A DNA stretch of 64,000 nt from Shewanella electrica (GCF_022321485.1 NZ_JAKOGG010000006.1:62001-126000); one strand, 5' to 3'. Shown: positions 1-9,739, counted from the stretch's first letter. Numbers and translations are program-made. The notes: generated from the letters alone by a model not told the origin.

Positions 1-16
1 GAGTTTCAGTTTCCAT
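1..16 (-). CDS. hisI: possible 5' end of hisI/hisIE (cut by window edge)
   Basis: An ATG at 16 on the minus strand opens a frame (M-E-T-E-T) that leaves the window at base 1. It begins 14 bases after the hisF stop, with AGGA about 7 bases upstream. In gamma-proteobacterial his operons the gene after hisF is hisI or hisIE (phosphoribosyl-AMP cyclohydrolase/phosphoribosyl-ATP pyrophosphatase). Only five codons are visible, so the identity comes from gene order alone, and the true start could be elsewhere. Confidence 0.35.
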
Positions 17-30
17 GGAAAATCCTGTTA

Positions 31-828
31 TTAAGCGATGCGCTGATGGCGGTCATCAGCGCGAATGCAGATCTGCTGTTCACGCAGATACTGCTTTAAA
101 TCGGGAATCGGGATGATGCCTTTGTGGAACACGCTGGCGGCCAGCGCGGCGTCTACTTGTGCTTCAACAAATACGTCGCGGAAGTGCTCCATGGCGCCCG
201 CACCACCCGAGGCCACTAATGGCACATCACATACGGCACGTACTTTACTGAGCTGCACTAAGTCATAACCTTGGCGCACACCATCAGAGTTCATCACGTT
301 CAATACGATTTCACCGCAGCCTTGTTTCTGGGCTTCTTCCACCCAATCGAGCGTATACCATTGGGTATCGCGGGTAGCGGCTTCATCACCGGTAAATTGT
401 TTGACTTTGTAGCTGCCACTGTCGGCATCAAAGAAGGAGTCGATACCGACGACCACACATTGACGACCAAACTCGTCGTGCAAACGACGGATCAAGCTTG
501 GATCAGACAGTGCAGGGGAGTTGACCGAAATCTTATCGGCACCAAAGGCGAGAATTTCTCGTGCTTGTTCGATAGTTTTAATCCCGCCAGCCACGCAGAA
601 CGGAATATCGATGCGCTCCGCCACTCGGCTTACCCAAGATTTATCGACCACGCGGTCGTGGGCACTGGCGGTGATGTCGTAAAACACCAGCTCATCAGCG
701 CCTTCTTCGGCGTAACGTTGTGCCAATGGCACAATATCGCCAACAATTTCGTGGTTACGGAATTGCACACCTTTAACCACTTTGCCTGCTTTTACGTCGA
801 GGCAGGGAACTATGCGTTTGGCCAGCAT
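31..828 (-). CDS. hisF: imidazole glycerol phosphate synthase, cyclase subunit HisF
   Basis: Cyclase half of IGP synthase. It uses ammonia supplied by HisH to turn PRFAR into imidazole glycerol phosphate and AICAR, in the cytoplasm. The protein is a 265-residue (beta-alpha)8 barrel starting [12 protein letters not shown]. The early catalytic Asp (CLDVKAG, D11), the phosphate-binding loops (VAGGIKT, VASGGAG) and the second catalytic Asp region (NVMNSDG) are all visible. An in-frame start at 954 would add 42 residues read from inside hisA. The start at 828 was preferred because a GGAGG lies just upstream and the conserved N-terminus begins there. It overlaps the 3' end of hisA by 19 bases, which suggests translational coupling. 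The C-terminal tail is a few residues longer than I expect for the family. Confidence 0.96.
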   Translation of the reverse strand: MLAKRIVPCLDVKAGKVVKGVQFRNHEIVGDIVPLAQRYAEEGADELVFYDITASAHDRVVDKSWVSRVAERIDIPFCVAGGIKTIEQAREILAFGADKISVNSPALSDPSLIRRLHDEFGRQCVVVGIDSFFDADSGSYKVKQFTGDEAATRDTQWYTLDWVEEAQKQGCGEIVLNVMNSDGVRQGYDLVQLSKVRAVCDVPLVASGGAGAMEHFRDVFVEAQVDAALAASVFHKGIIPIPDLKQYLREQQICIRADDRHQRIA

Positions 829-1547
829 GTGATTGCCTCCTGTACGCTGAATTGATTGGTGAGTAACGCTTTGCCAATAATGATGCCACTGGCGCCGCTG
901 TCGCGCACTGCGGCGACATCGTCCAAGGTGGCTATACCGCCCGATGCTTGCCATAGGATTTCTGGAAACTTCTCTGCTAGCTCTTGATAAAGTGAATTGT
1001 TGGCACCGGTCATGGTGCCATCGCGGCTAATATCGGTCACCAGCGCGTGTTTCAATCCTACCGGCGCAAACTCGGCGACCAATGATTCCAGCGTTTTACC
1101 GCCGCCACTTTGCCAGCCGTGAACCGCCACAATTTTCTCGCCGTCAGCGTTGATGTTCACATCCAGCGCTAAGCAGATGGCTTCGGCACCAAAGCGTACA
1201 AACCAGCTTTTAACTAGCTCAGGTTCGCGCACCGCCAACGAGCCAATCACTACCCGCGAAGCACCGCATGCCAGTAACTCTTCGACCTGTTCGACCGAGC
1301 GAATACCGCCGCCCACTTGCAGTGGGGTGTTCAAACCAGCGGCTAATTCGGCAATCAGTTTCGTTTGGCGTTTGGCGGGGTCTTTGGCGCCAGTTAAATC
1401 CACCAAGTGCAGTTGTTTAGCACCTTGTGCTTCATAAGATTGCAGCTGCGCTAGCGGGCTTAAATCAAAGGTGGTTTGTTGGTCGTAGTCGCCTTGATAC
1501 AGGCGCACAACTTGACCGTCAATCAGATCGATTGCAGGAATGATCAT
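810..1547 (-). CDS. hisA: ProFAR isomerase HisA
   Basis: 1-(5-phosphoribosyl)-5-[(5-phosphoribosylamino)methylideneamino]imidazole-4-carboxamide isomerase, which supplies PRFAR to HisHF. It has 245 residues, the usual length, and starts [11 protein letters not shown]. The paired catalytic Asp residues are visible (AIDLIDG near residue 8, VTDISRDGT near 170), as are the glycine-rich phosphate loops QVGGGIRS and QASGGIA. It overlaps hisH by 4 bases (ATGA) and hisF by 19, as in a tightly packed his operon. It is paralogous to hisF; the two share the half-barrel repeat, and nothing looks damaged. Confidence 0.96.
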   Translation of the reverse strand: MIIPAIDLIDGQVVRLYQGDYDQQTTFDLSPLAQLQSYEAQGAKQLHLVDLTGAKDPAKRQTKLIAELAAGLNTPLQVGGGIRSVEQVEELLACGASRVVIGSLAVREPELVKSWFVRFGAEAICLALDVNINADGEKIVAVHGWQSGGGKTLESLVAEFAPVGLKHALVTDISRDGTMTGANNSLYQELAEKFPEILWQASGGIATLDDVAAVRDSGASGIIIGKALLTNQFSVQEAITCWPNA

Positions 1548-2224
1548 GCGGCACCTCCGATCACGCGTGCGTTGTAAGCCGCTAAGCTGTCACTGTCCAA
1601 TTTGAGGAAGTTTGCCAGCATTTTAGCACCCACTGCGGCGCTTTTTTCTGGGTGAAATTGCAGCCCCATAAAGTTGCCGTCGGCAATCGCCGCGCTAAAT
1701 ACTTCACCGTATTCACTGGTGGCAATACTGTATTCGCTCACTGGCGCGCAGAATGAATGCACAAAGTAAACAAAATCACCGGCGTTGATGCCTTCAAGCA
1801 GCGGGTGCACTTGGCCGTTTTTCAGCACGGGCGTTAGTTGGTTCCAGCCCATGTGGGGCGTGGGTAAACCTTGAGTATCCAAGGCGCGCACTTCAGTCGG
1901 GATTAAGCCTAAGCATGGCGTATCGGCGGCGATAGCGCCTTGTTCGGTGGATTTGCTGGTCATCAACTGCATGCCAAGGCATACGCCCATTACGGGTTGT
2001 GTTAAGCCTTGTACCAGCGCCATCAGGTTTTTCTGCTTCAGCGAGTTCATCGCTGCTGGCGCGCTACCCACACCGGGCAATACCACCCGCGTTGCCGCTT
2101 TAATGGCATCAGCATCGTCAGTCACCAATACATCGGCGCCCAAACGCTCAAACGCAAACCGCACTGAGCTTAAGTTGGCGCAGCCGGTATCGATGATCAC
2201 GGTCGCTGCTGTCGTTTTAGTCAT
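1544..2224 (-). CDS. hisH: imidazole glycerol phosphate synthase, glutamine amidotransferase subunit HisH
   Basis: Class I glutaminase that releases ammonia for HisF. The 226-residue protein shows the nucleophile elbow GVCLGMQ and the C-terminal catalytic pair in QFHPEKS, with the oxyanion-region sequence PGVGS. It shares one base with the hisB stop and overlaps hisA by four bases. It is about 25 residues longer than the shortest members. The extra length is in the first residues before VIIDTG and at the C-terminal end, and neither disturbs a motif. Confidence 0.95.
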   Translation of the reverse strand: MTKTTAATVIIDTGCANLSSVRFAFERLGADVLVTDDADAIKAATRVVLPGVGSAPAAMNSLKQKNLMALVQGLTQPVMGVCLGMQLMTSKSTEQGAIAADTPCLGLIPTEVRALDTQGLPTPHMGWNQLTPVLKNGQVHPLLEGINAGDFVYFVHSFCAPVSEYSIATSEYGEVFSAAIADGNFMGLQFHPEKSAAVGAKMLANFLKLDSDSLAAYNARVIGGAA

Positions 2225-3291
2225 TACAGCACTCCTTTACTTGATGGCAGTGCGTCGCCTTCCACTTTGATGGCTTGACGCAGGGCACGCCCTAGCGCCT
2301 TAAACAGCGCTTCTACCTTGTGGTGTTCGTTGGCACCAGTGCAGCCAATGTGCAGTGTGCAACGTAAACCGTCGGCAAATGAACGGAAAAAGTGCGGCAC
2401 CATCTCTGTTGCCATGCCGCCAACCGCATCACGCTCAAACTCACCACTGAATTTAATAAACGGACGGCCAGACAGATCCAGCAAACATTCGCCACTGGCT
2501 TCATCCATCGGCAAGCTAAAGCCGAAACGGCCGATACCACGTTTGTCACCCAAGGCTTGGCGCAACGCATCGCCGAGCGCTAAACCGGTGTCTTCCACGC
2601 TATGGTGATCGTCGATGTGCAGGTCACCTTGCACTTGTACGCTCAGGGTAAAGTTACCGTGAGTGGCGATTTGATCCAGCATGTGGTCGAAAAAGCCAAT
2701 CCCAGTATTAATGCTGTTGCCACTGGCGTTGTCCAAATCCACTTTGACGCGAATGTCAGTTTCTTTGGTGGTACGTACCACTTCCGCTTGGCGGCCGCGA
2801 TTCAGCAGTTGTTGACAGATATCGTCCCAACCTAGCGTGTCGCGGTTGTACTGGAAGCTTTGCAGCCCCATGGCGTCAGCGAGTTGCACATCAGTGATGC
2901 GGTCGCCAATCACTGCCGAGGTGGTGAAATCCACTTTGCCAGCCGTGAGGTAATCTTTCACTAAGCCCAATTTTGGCTTGCGGCAGCTACAGTTATCGCC
3001 GGGAAAATGTGGGCAGATCAGCACGTCATCAAACTTCACGCCTTGGCTTTCAAAAATCTGCATCATCAGCTTGTGTGGCGCATCGAAATCCGCTTGCGGG
3101 AAGGAATCGGTGCCCAAGCCATCTTGGTTCGATACCATCACCAAGCGGTAGCCTGCGGCCATTAACTTTAGCAGCGCGGGGATCGCTTGCGGCTCAAACG
3201 CCAGCTTATCGAGGCGGTCTAACTGTTTGTCGACCGGCGGCTCTTCTACCAAGGTGCCATCGCGATCGATAAAGAGAATTTTCTGACTCAT
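2224..3291 (-). CDS. hisB: bifunctional histidinol-phosphatase/IGP dehydratase HisB
   Basis: Fusion enzyme of 355 residues catalysing steps 7 and 9 of histidine synthesis. Residues 1-165 form a HAD-type phosphatase with the nucleophile motif DRDGT (D9, D11) and a Zn-binding loop built from CPHFPGD and CSCRKPK around residue 100. Residues from about 168 onward form imidazole glycerol-phosphate dehydratase, with the metal-ligand motifs [16 protein letters not shown] and HHKVEALFK. The fused form is typical of enteric and related gamma-proteobacteria. It lies 43 bases after hisC, the largest gap in this part of the operon. Confidence 0.96.
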   Translation of the reverse strand: MSQKILFIDRDGTLVEEPPVDKQLDRLDKLAFEPQAIPALLKLMAAGYRLVMVSNQDGLGTDSFPQADFDAPHKLMMQIFESQGVKFDDVLICPHFPGDNCSCRKPKLGLVKDYLTAGKVDFTTSAVIGDRITDVQLADAMGLQSFQYNRDTLGWDDICQQLLNRGRQAEVVRTTKETDIRVKVDLDNASGNSINTGIGFFDHMLDQIATHGNFTLSVQVQGDLHIDDHHSVEDTGLALGDALRQALGDKRGIGRFGFSLPMDEASGECLLDLSGRPFIKFSGEFERDAVGGMATEMVPHFFRSFADGLRCTLHIGCTGANEHHKVEALFKALGRALRQAIKVEGDALPSSKGVL

Positions 3292-3334
3292 AGGGTGTTC
3301 ACCTTATTTGCCGCTGTAGCGGCTAATTTTGTTC

Positions 3335-4384
3335 TTATTTGTTTAAAATATTACGCAGCACGGCAATAATTTGGTTGGTTTCGGCTTCATTGGTGAAGCT
3401 GAAACGAATCGCATCCACTAAGCGAGGGTCGCGATACGCCCGCGCCACAATCCCCGCCTCTTTCAAACCATTGCTGACCGTTGCCACATCATCAAAATAC
3501 GCTAGCAGGAAGTTCGCACCACTTGGCACCACGTTGGCACCCAGTTCAGTTAAGGCATCACCCAAGCGTTTGCCTTGGGCTTTGAGCAACTCCACATCTG
3601 CCAACATATTGCTGATGCCGGCATCGCTGAGTGCATTTACCGCCAAGGTGGATACTGGCAGTGGCACTGGATAGGGTGCGATCACCAACATGATGATGTT
3701 GATAACATCGGTATTTGCCATCAAAAAGCCACAGCGAGCGCCTGCTAAGGCAAAGGCTTTGGACAGGGTGCGCAAGATCACCAGATTTGGGTAACTTGCC
3801 AGCAAGTTGGCCACGCTGTATTCCGGGCAGAACTCAATATAGGCTTCATCCACCACTACCAGTTGCTCGGGCAGTTGTTGCAACACTTGCTCGATGCGTT
3901 CAACGCTCAAAACGGTGCCCGTTGGGTTGTTGGGGTTACAGATGAACACCAACTTGCAGCCTTTTACGCCGCTGACATCCGCTGGCAACGCATAATCTTC
4001 CGTCAGACTCAGCGCATTAACGCCCACATTGAAGGTCTTGGCGCTAATGCTGTACATGCCGTAAGTCGGGCCAAAGATGGCGATGCTGTCGCGGCCGGGT
4101 ACGCAGAAGGCGCGGATCAACAGCTCAATCGCTTCATCCGCACCGCGACCACAGACGATGTTAGCCGCCGGCACTTTGCTGTATTTGCTGTACGCCTCAA
4201 TCAATTCTGGTGGTTGGCATTCTGGATAGCGGTTCAAACGCGCCAACTCCGTGCGGTTAAACGGGCTTTCGTTGGCATTGATCCAGATATCGCCACGGCC
4301 ACCAATACGGCGGGCGCTTTGGTAGGGTTCTAAATTCAGTAATTCAGGGCGAGCCAAACGCTCAGCCAGATTCAGCGTACTCAT
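3335..4384 (-). CDS. hisC: histidinol-phosphate aminotransferase HisC
   Basis: PLP-dependent fold-type I aminotransferase that makes histidinol phosphate from imidazole-acetol phosphate and glutamate. It has 349 residues; NESPFN, CNPNNPTG and the PLP-lysine region RTLSKAFALAGARCG are visible. The frame could start at 4402, but the ATG at 4384 was chosen. It gives the classic ATGA overlap with the hisD stop, has GGAG upstream, and the family's N-terminus (STLNLAERLARP) begins there. The gene is part of the his operon, between hisD and hisB. Confidence 0.95.
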   Translation of the reverse strand: MSTLNLAERLARPELLNLEPYQSARRIGGRGDIWINANESPFNRTELARLNRYPECQPPELIEAYSKYSKVPAANIVCGRGADEAIELLIRAFCVPGRDSIAIFGPTYGMYSISAKTFNVGVNALSLTEDYALPADVSGVKGCKLVFICNPNNPTGTVLSVERIEQVLQQLPEQLVVVDEAYIEFCPEYSVANLLASYPNLVILRTLSKAFALAGARCGFLMANTDVINIIMLVIAPYPVPLPVSTLAVNALSDAGISNMLADVELLKAQGKRLGDALTELGANVVPSGANFLLAYFDDVATVSNGLKEAGIVARAYRDPRLVDAIRFSFTNEAETNQIIAVLRNILNK

Positions 4385-5703
4385 TTCAATTGCTCCGACC
4401 ATGTGACGGCTTCAGTTTCAATCGCCTGCAACCGCAGCGCAACGGCATTTTTGTGGGCGTCTAACTGCTCGGCGGCGGCCAGCGTCATGACGGCTTGTCC
4501 TAAATTTTGTAAGCCAGTGGCAGACAACTCTTGCACCGTAAAGCGGCGGGAGAAATCGGCCAAGCTCAGGCTAGATACCGTGCGGCTATAACCATAAGTC
4601 GGCAATACGTGGTTGGTGCCGCTGGCATAGTCACCGACAGATTCTGGGGTGAAACGTCCTAGAAATACCGAACCAGCGGCGCGCACATATTTCAACACTT
4701 CGCGTGGCTCAGCGGTTTGAATGATCAAGTGCTCTGGGCCATACAGATTGGATACGGCAGCGGCTTGCTGCATGTTGTTCACCAGCAAGGTGCGGCTGCA
4801 TGACAGCGCTTGAGTGGCAATCTCTGCCCGTGGCAGTTGCGCCAATTGCTGATTCAGCTCAACTTCTACCGCTTCAGCTAACGCTTGGCTGTCGGTGACC
4901 AACATCACTTGCGAGTCTGGGCCGTGCTCTGCTTGCGATAACAGATCCGCGGCGATAAACGCAGGCGAGGCATCTTTATCGGCAATCACTAACACTTCCG
5001 ATGGTCCTGCTGGCATGTCGATGCTGACGCAAGCGCGCGAGTCTTGTGACACTTGGCGTTTTGCTTCGGTCACAAAGCGGTTGCCTGGGCCAAAGATTTT
5101 GTCGACGGGCTTAATGGTTTCAGTACCAAAGGCGAGGGCGGCGACCGCTTGCGCGCCACCAGCTTGATAGATTTCATTGACGCCGCACTGAGTGGCTGCG
5201 TAAACAATGGCGTCATCAATCGGCGGCGGGCTGATCAGCACGCGACGGTCGCAACCAGCGATTTTTGCAGGCAACGCCAACATCATCACGGTAGAGATCA
5301 GCGGCGCACTGCCACCGGGAATGTACAAACCCACAGCTTCAATCGCTTCGCTGCGTAGCTCACAACGGACGCCCGGTTGGGTATCTAAGGCAATCGGCGT
5401 TGGCTTTTGCGCTTGGTGAAAGGTGCTGATGTTTTGCATCGCCAGTTGAATGGCGGCCTTCAACTCATCGTTGACGCGACTGCAAGCGGCGTCGATGTCA
5501 GCCGTCGATAACTGGATGTTGTCGATCTGCGTTTTATCGAAACGGGCGGCATAGTCACGCAGGGCGGTGTCGCCTTTAGCAATCACAGTGTCGATAATCT
5601 CGCTCACCGTCACTTCTAATTGTTGGTCACCCACCAGTGGTGAGCGGGTTAGCGCGGCTTTTTGTGCCGCACTGTCCAACTGATCCCAATTCAGCAATTC
5701 CAT
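4381..5703 (-). CDS. hisD: histidinol dehydrogenase HisD
   Basis: Zn- and NAD-dependent enzyme that catalyses the last two oxidations, L-histidinol to L-histidine. The 440-residue length is normal. The metal and active-site region SQAEHGPDSQ, the NAD-site neighbourhood FGPGNRFVTEAKR and the conserved GPEHLI are present, and the C-terminal region reaches its usual end. It starts five bases after the hisG stop and overlaps hisC by four bases, so hisG, hisD and hisC are very likely co-transcribed. Confidence 0.96.
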   Translation of the reverse strand: MELLNWDQLDSAAQKAALTRSPLVGDQQLEVTVSEIIDTVIAKGDTALRDYAARFDKTQIDNIQLSTADIDAACSRVNDELKAAIQLAMQNISTFHQAQKPTPIALDTQPGVRCELRSEAIEAVGLYIPGGSAPLISTVMMLALPAKIAGCDRRVLISPPPIDDAIVYAATQCGVNEIYQAGGAQAVAALAFGTETIKPVDKIFGPGNRFVTEAKRQVSQDSRACVSIDMPAGPSEVLVIADKDASPAFIAADLLSQAEHGPDSQVMLVTDSQALAEAVEVELNQQLAQLPRAEIATQALSCSRTLLVNNMQQAAAVSNLYGPEHLIIQTAEPREVLKYVRAAGSVFLGRFTPESVGDYASGTNHVLPTYGYSRTVSSLSLADFSRRFTVQELSATGLQNLGQAVMTLAAAEQLDAHKNAVALRLQAIETEAVTWSEQLK

Positions 5704-5708
5704 CGCAC

Positions 5709-6608
5709 TTACCCCATCATTTTTTCAATTGGCATCACCAGAATTGAAGTGGCGCCCAACGCTTCCAGTTCTTCCATGGTGTCCCAGAACAGGTCTTCAC
5801 TGCTTACTGCGTGGATGGCAACGCGGTTGGTGTCGTCATTCAGTGGCAATACGGTGGGGTTTTCTGCCCCTGGCAGCAGTGACACAATTTTGTCCAGTTT
5901 ATCGGTTGGGGCGTGCAGCAGAATGTATTTGCTTTCACGGGCGCGGATAACGCCGTTGATGCGGCTCATCAGTTTGTTGATAAGGGCTTGTTGAGCGGGG
6001 TCTTGCGTTTGATTGGATTGGATTAAGCAGGCCATTGAGCGGAAGATAACATCGGTTTCATATAAGCCGTTGGCTTCGAGGGTGGCACCGGTGGATACCA
6101 AGTCGCAGATACCGTCGGCCAAACCTGCACGTGGCGCCACTTCTACTGAACCTTTCAGCATGCAATCGCGATAAGCAATGCCTTGTTGGTTCATGTAGCG
6201 ACGCAGCAGGTTAGGGTAGCTGGTCGCCAAACGCATGTTTTGCAGGCTTTGCGGGCCGTCGTATTCCACTTCGTTTGGTACTGCCAGTGACAGGCGGCAC
6301 GCACCAAAATCCAGTTGGCGCAGTTTGTTCACTTCGGCGTTTTTGCCTAAAGCTTCGCGCTCCAGTTGTTCCTCTTCCAGAACGTTTTCACCGACGATAC
6401 CGAGGTCAACCACACCGTCCATCACCAAGCCTGGAATATCATCGTCACGTACGCGCAGTAGATCCAGTGGCATGTTGTCAGCGTGAGCGATAAGACGTTG
6501 TTCATTCACGTTAAATTTAACACCGCACAGTTTCAGTAACTGTTGCGATTCTTTCGACAAACGCCCGGATTTTTGGATGGCGATTCTGATGCGTTTCGAT
6601 GTTGTCAT
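5709..6608 (-). CDS. hisG: ATP phosphoribosyltransferase HisG (long form)
   Basis: First and committed enzyme of histidine synthesis, condensing ATP and PRPP; it is normally feedback-inhibited by histidine. At 299 residues it is the long form with a C-terminal regulatory ACT-like domain, so no HisZ partner is needed. The N-terminus reads [11 protein letters not shown], and the PRPP-binding stretch [14 protein letters not shown] lies near residue 170. It is the first structural gene of the operon, directly downstream of the leader peptide and attenuator, so transcription attenuation is the evident control. Confidence 0.96.
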   Translation of the reverse strand: MTTSKRIRIAIQKSGRLSKESQQLLKLCGVKFNVNEQRLIAHADNMPLDLLRVRDDDIPGLVMDGVVDLGIVGENVLEEEQLEREALGKNAEVNKLRQLDFGACRLSLAVPNEVEYDGPQSLQNMRLATSYPNLLRRYMNQQGIAYRDCMLKGSVEVAPRAGLADGICDLVSTGATLEANGLYETDVIFRSMACLIQSNQTQDPAQQALINKLMSRINGVIRARESKYILLHAPTDKLDKIVSLLPGAENPTVLPLNDDTNRVAIHAVSSEDLFWDTMEELEALGATSILVMPIEKMMG

Positions 6609-6655
6609 TGTGCTATTTCCCTGATTGTTGATTCGTAAATTTGGTACCAGATAAC

Positions 6656-6685
6656 AAAAAACCCCCGGAATTCCTTCCGAGGGTT
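6656..6685 (-). terminator. his operon attenuator (intrinsic terminator)
   Basis: In the minus-strand transcript, an 11-bp GC-rich stem (6675-6685 pairing with 6660-6670, one mismatch, TTCC loop) runs straight into a U tract (6661-6656). It lies between the hisL stop and hisG. A second hairpin (CCTTCGG at 6739-6745 with CCGAAGG at 6721-6728, approximately) between it and hisL fits the pause/antitermination structure expected upstream of an attenuator. Confidence 0.9.
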
Positions 6686-6744
6686 ATAAGTGATCTTGAA
6701 TCAACCGCCAGAAGGAATGCACCTTCGGCAGTCAGCTCCGAAGG

Positions 6745-6795
6745 CTACCGCTTATGATGGTGATGGTGGTGGTTGCCGAACTGGAACTGAGTCAT
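6745..6795 (-). CDS. hisL: his operon leader peptide HisL
   Basis: A 16-codon frame reading MTQFQFGNHHHHHHKR, with six consecutive His codons (CAC, CAC, CAT, CAC, CAT, CAT) before the stop. A shortage of charged tRNA-His would stall the ribosome on this run and prevent the downstream terminator from forming. It lies upstream of the attenuator and 137 bases before hisG. E. coli HisL has seven His codons, so six is within the expected pattern. No promoter could be assigned firmly upstream of it. Confidence 0.93.
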   Translation of the reverse strand: MTQFQFGNHHHHHHKR

Positions 6796-7131
6796 GTAAC
6801 TAAATCCTGTTTTATCAACTTAATCGCGGTGCAATTAAGTAAAATTCTTTGATGTTTACTGCTATGCAGCAACAATGTGATGGTTAAGTTAATCTGTTGA
6901 AACTTAATTTGCAACCCCCAATTTTGCATTTTTCATCATTCACTCATAAAAGCTTGCAGGCGGCGGCTAGCTGATACCGCCATTTCGTAGGGTGGCGCGT
7001 GTTTAAAATAGACCGTGCAGTTTGCCGCGAATGATCAATGCCTTGCAAACTTGCAGCGGCTAATCGCGTGCCTCAAACACGCGCTGCTTGCGGCTAAAAA
7101 GCACCAGCAACAGCCAACCGCCGCTAAACAC

Positions 7132-7159
7132 TTGTGGTCGCCGTATAAAAAGCGATAAT
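7132..7159 (+). promoter_or_regulatory. candidate sigma-70 promoter for the YoaA-like helicase
   Basis: TTGTGG (7132-7137) and GATAAT (7154-7159) are separated by 16 bases. This is the best -35/-10 pair seen in front of the helicase gene. It lies inside the longest possible reading frame, which argues that the true start codon is downstream of 7165. Confidence 0.35.
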
Positions 7160-7213
7160 TCAGCACTGTATTTGTTACCACGCTGCATTTGGCCGGAGTT
7201 TTTTATCAATCGC

Positions 7214-9139
7214 TTGCAACAAGAAGTCGCCCGTATATTTGCCGACAATGGCGCGCTCGCCAGCGGCGTGCGTGGTTACAAAATTCGTCATGAACAAGTC
7301 ACCATGTCGCAAGCGGTGGCGGGCTTGCTATCTGATAAACAGACAAGCAAACCGTTAGTGCTAGAAGCGGGCACTGGCGTGGGTAAAACCTTTGCTTATC
7401 TGGTGCCAGCGTTGCTCTCTGGTCAGCAAGTGATTATCTCCACCGGCAGTAAAAACCTGCAAGAGCAGCTGTTTTATAAAGATATTCCAGCGCTGCTGGA
7501 ACTGCTGCAAATCTCCCCCAAAGTGGCGCTGCTCAAAGGCCGTAACAACTACTTGTGCCAACTGCGGCTGGAGCAACAACTTAACGGCGCGCAATCGCTC
7601 GATGAGCGGGTATTGGATGATCTGCTGCGTATTCAGCTATGGTCGGCGTCGACTACCGATGGCGATCTCGGCACCATCGCCAGCGTGTCGGAACAATCGC
7701 ACGCCTTGCCGCTGGTGGCCTCCACCAAAGACAGCTGCACCGGCAAACGTTGCCCACATTACGATGCTTGTTTTACCCGCAAAGCGCGCCTAAAAACCCT
7801 TGATGCCAAATTGATTGTGGTCAACCACCACCTGTTTTTTGCCGATTGGGTGTTAAAAGACACCGGCTTTGCCGAGCTGTTGCCCGATGCCGATGCGCTG
7901 GTGTTTGATGAAGCGCACCAACTGCCCGATATCGCCGTCAGTTATTTTGGTCAGCAGTTATCGCTCAACAGCTTGTATCGCATGCTCGAACGGATGGAAA
8001 AACTCTATGAAGCCGAGTTTCGTGATACGCCACAACTGGGTGAACTTATTCGCCGGCTGATGACGCGTTTGCGCGATTGGGGCATGAGCCTTACTAACCG
8101 CGACTTGCAAGATTGGCGCATGGTGCTGGCCGACAAAACCCTCGCCAGCCAAAGCTGGCAAATGCTAGATGAGTTTCACAGCCTTGAACGCGTGCTGCTC
8201 GGTAACGTTGGTCGCCATGATGACCTCGATGACTACTTTGAAAAGTGGCAAGAACTCACTGGCAAATTCAATCAGTTTCTCGCCTGCGACAACCCGCAAG
8301 CGGCGTACACCATTGAGCCAAGTAAAGATCTGCCGTTACTGCGCATGGCACCGATTGACGTCACCAAAGAGTGCCAAGCGCTGTTCAATGCCGACAAAAA
8401 ATGGGTGTTCACCTCCGCCACGTTGCAGGTTAACCGATCGCTCGCGCACTTCAGCAAAGGCTTGGGCTTAAAAGCGTGCGATGAATTGATCCTTGACAGC
8501 CCATTTAACTACCAGCAAAACGCCTTGTTTTGTGTGCCACGGCAACTGGGTGATGTGCGCAGCAACAGCGATTATCAATTTACGCGCTGGTTAGAGATCT
8601 GCATGCAGGCCATCAACGCCGCCAAAGGTCGCACTTTTATTCTGTTCACCAGCCACCGCATGCTGGAAAAAACCGCCCGCGCGCTGCAAGGCCGCTGCCA
8701 CTACCCGTTGCTCGTGCAGGGCACAGCCAGTAAACAAAGCCTGCTGAAAAAATTTCGCCAACTCGGCAACGCCGTGCTGCTTGGCACCGGCAGTTTTTGG
8801 GAAGGCGTCGACGTCCGCGGTAAACTACTATCTTGCGTCATCATCGACAAACTGCCGTTCGTGTCACCCGACGATAATCTCTACCGCGCTCGTGCCAATG
8901 CCCTCAGCCAACGCGGCGGCGACCCATTCCGCGACATTTCGCTACCGCAAGCCGTCATCGCCCTGAAACAAGGCTTTGGCCGCCTCATCCGTGATGAACA
9001 AGATGCCGGCGTGCTGATCCTGTGCGACAACCGCATCGTCAACCGCGACTACGGCGCCGCATTTCTAAACTCACTGCCACCAATGGCGAGGACGCGTGAG
9101 ATGGCACGTGTTGTCCATTTTTTGGAGCAAATCAAATGA
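7214..9139 (+). CDS. yoaA: DinG-family ATP-dependent helicase YoaA
   Basis: XPD/DinG-type superfamily 2 helicase with an iron-sulfur domain, cytoplasmic and linked to DNA repair and replication. Walker A is EAGTGVGKT. Four FeS-type cysteines are visible (one in NYLC, then SCTGKRC and ACF), followed by VVNHHLFFAD and the Walker B box DEAH. The C-terminal helicase motifs include GSFWEGVDVRG and KQGFGRLIR. The frame is open from 7088, but a candidate promoter lies at 7132-7159. The TTG at 7214, with GGAG upstream, gives 641 residues, close to E. coli YoaA. The TTG is a judgement; the spacing from GGAG (15 bases) is long. Confidence 0.88.
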   Translation: MQQEVARIFADNGALASGVRGYKIRHEQVTMSQAVAGLLSDKQTSKPLVLEAGTGVGKTFAYLVPALLSGQQVIISTGSKNLQEQLFYKDIPALLELLQISPKVALLKGRNNYLCQLRLEQQLNGAQSLDERVLDDLLRIQLWSASTTDGDLGTIASVSEQSHALPLVASTKDSCTGKRCPHYDACFTRKARLKTLDAKLIVVNHHLFFADWVLKDTGFAELLPDADALVFDEAHQLPDIAVSYFGQQLSLNSLYRMLERMEKLYEAEFRDTPQLGELIRRLMTRLRDWGMSLTNRDLQDWRMVLADKTLASQSWQMLDEFHSLERVLLGNVGRHDDLDDYFEKWQELTGKFNQFLACDNPQAAYTIEPSKDLPLLRMAPIDVTKECQALFNADKKWVFTSATLQVNRSLAHFSKGLGLKACDELILDSPFNYQQNALFCVPRQLGDVRSNSDYQFTRWLEICMQAINAAKGRTFILFTSHRMLEKTARALQGRCHYPLLVQGTASKQSLLKKFRQLGNAVLLGTGSFWEGVDVRGKLLSCVIIDKLPFVSPDDNLYRARANALSQRGGDPFRDISLPQAVIALKQGFGRLIRDEQDAGVLILCDNRIVNRDYGAAFLNSLPPMARTREMARVVHFLEQIK

Positions 9140-9156
9140 TATTCATCATTTGATTT
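9129..9156 (+). terminator. hairpin at the end of the helicase gene
   Basis: A perfect 11-bp stem (9129-9139 with 9146-9156, six-base loop) incorporates the stop codon of the helicase gene. It is AT-rich and has only three T residues after it, so it may stabilise the 3' end rather than act as a strong terminator. Confidence 0.4.
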
Positions 9157-9239
9157 ATGGGTTGGTTGTGTTGGCTGAACGTTGGGAAGCTTTTTGACAG
9201 CAACTCATTTGCTGATTGTTTTGAAGTGGTTAATCACCT

Positions 9240-9500
9240 GCGGTGGGGACATGCATGGATGCATTAATGCCGTGGAGGACAGGACGTCCAAGAACGGCCA
9301 ATGCACATGCAGCCATGTGGCACGATGCAAGTACGTCTCTGTAATCTCGACGCCAGCCAATTACATCCATGTAATTGGCCAGCTCGTCATCCTCGGCTCG
9401 CGCTCATAAGCACATCGCTGCGCGATATTCGCCATGCTGGCGACGGCCACAAGTCCGCATGTGCTGGATATTCTCGGCGTTATCCTGTGAAATTCGTGTT
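9240..9500. repeat. cluster of short palindromes (REP-like mosaic), left flank of accessory cassette
   Basis: The 600-base gap after the helicase has no convincing gene. Between about 9240 and 9500 it is packed with short hairpins: ATGCATGGATGCAT (9251-9264), CACATG-cagc-CATGTG (about 9304-9319), an 11-bp perfect stem (9356-9366 with 9369-9379, two-base spacer), ATCGC-tgc-GCGAT and CGCCA-tgc-TGGCG. The base composition is like the core genome, unlike the AT-rich genes that follow. Two overlapping frames of 75 and 83 codons here look accidental. Confidence 0.5.
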
Positions 9501-9739
9501 TGCTGAAGATCAATCCGGTGAAAGCTTTATGCTCAAAAAGGTCCTAGTTTAAAGGCTCAGGGGCATTTCTATTGTCATTAATTGGCCTATTTTCCCCGAT
9601 GATTCAGTGTGGTGGAGATGAAATCGTAATGTGAACTTGTATCTACTTAGTGAGTAGACGATGATTTAATAATTTAATTTCGGTGGTAGCATTAGTACCC
9701 TCGTCAACACGACTATATTTTCATTATGAGGTAATAAAA

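Noticed and set aside
271-855. 194-codon plus-strand frame inside hisF/hisA
   Set aside because: Antisense shadow of hisF, which is certain from its motifs.
9182-9552. Two overlapping frames (75 and 83 codons) after the helicase
   Set aside because: They overlap each other, are cysteine-rich in an implausible way, and lie in the palindrome cluster; no ribosome site or family.
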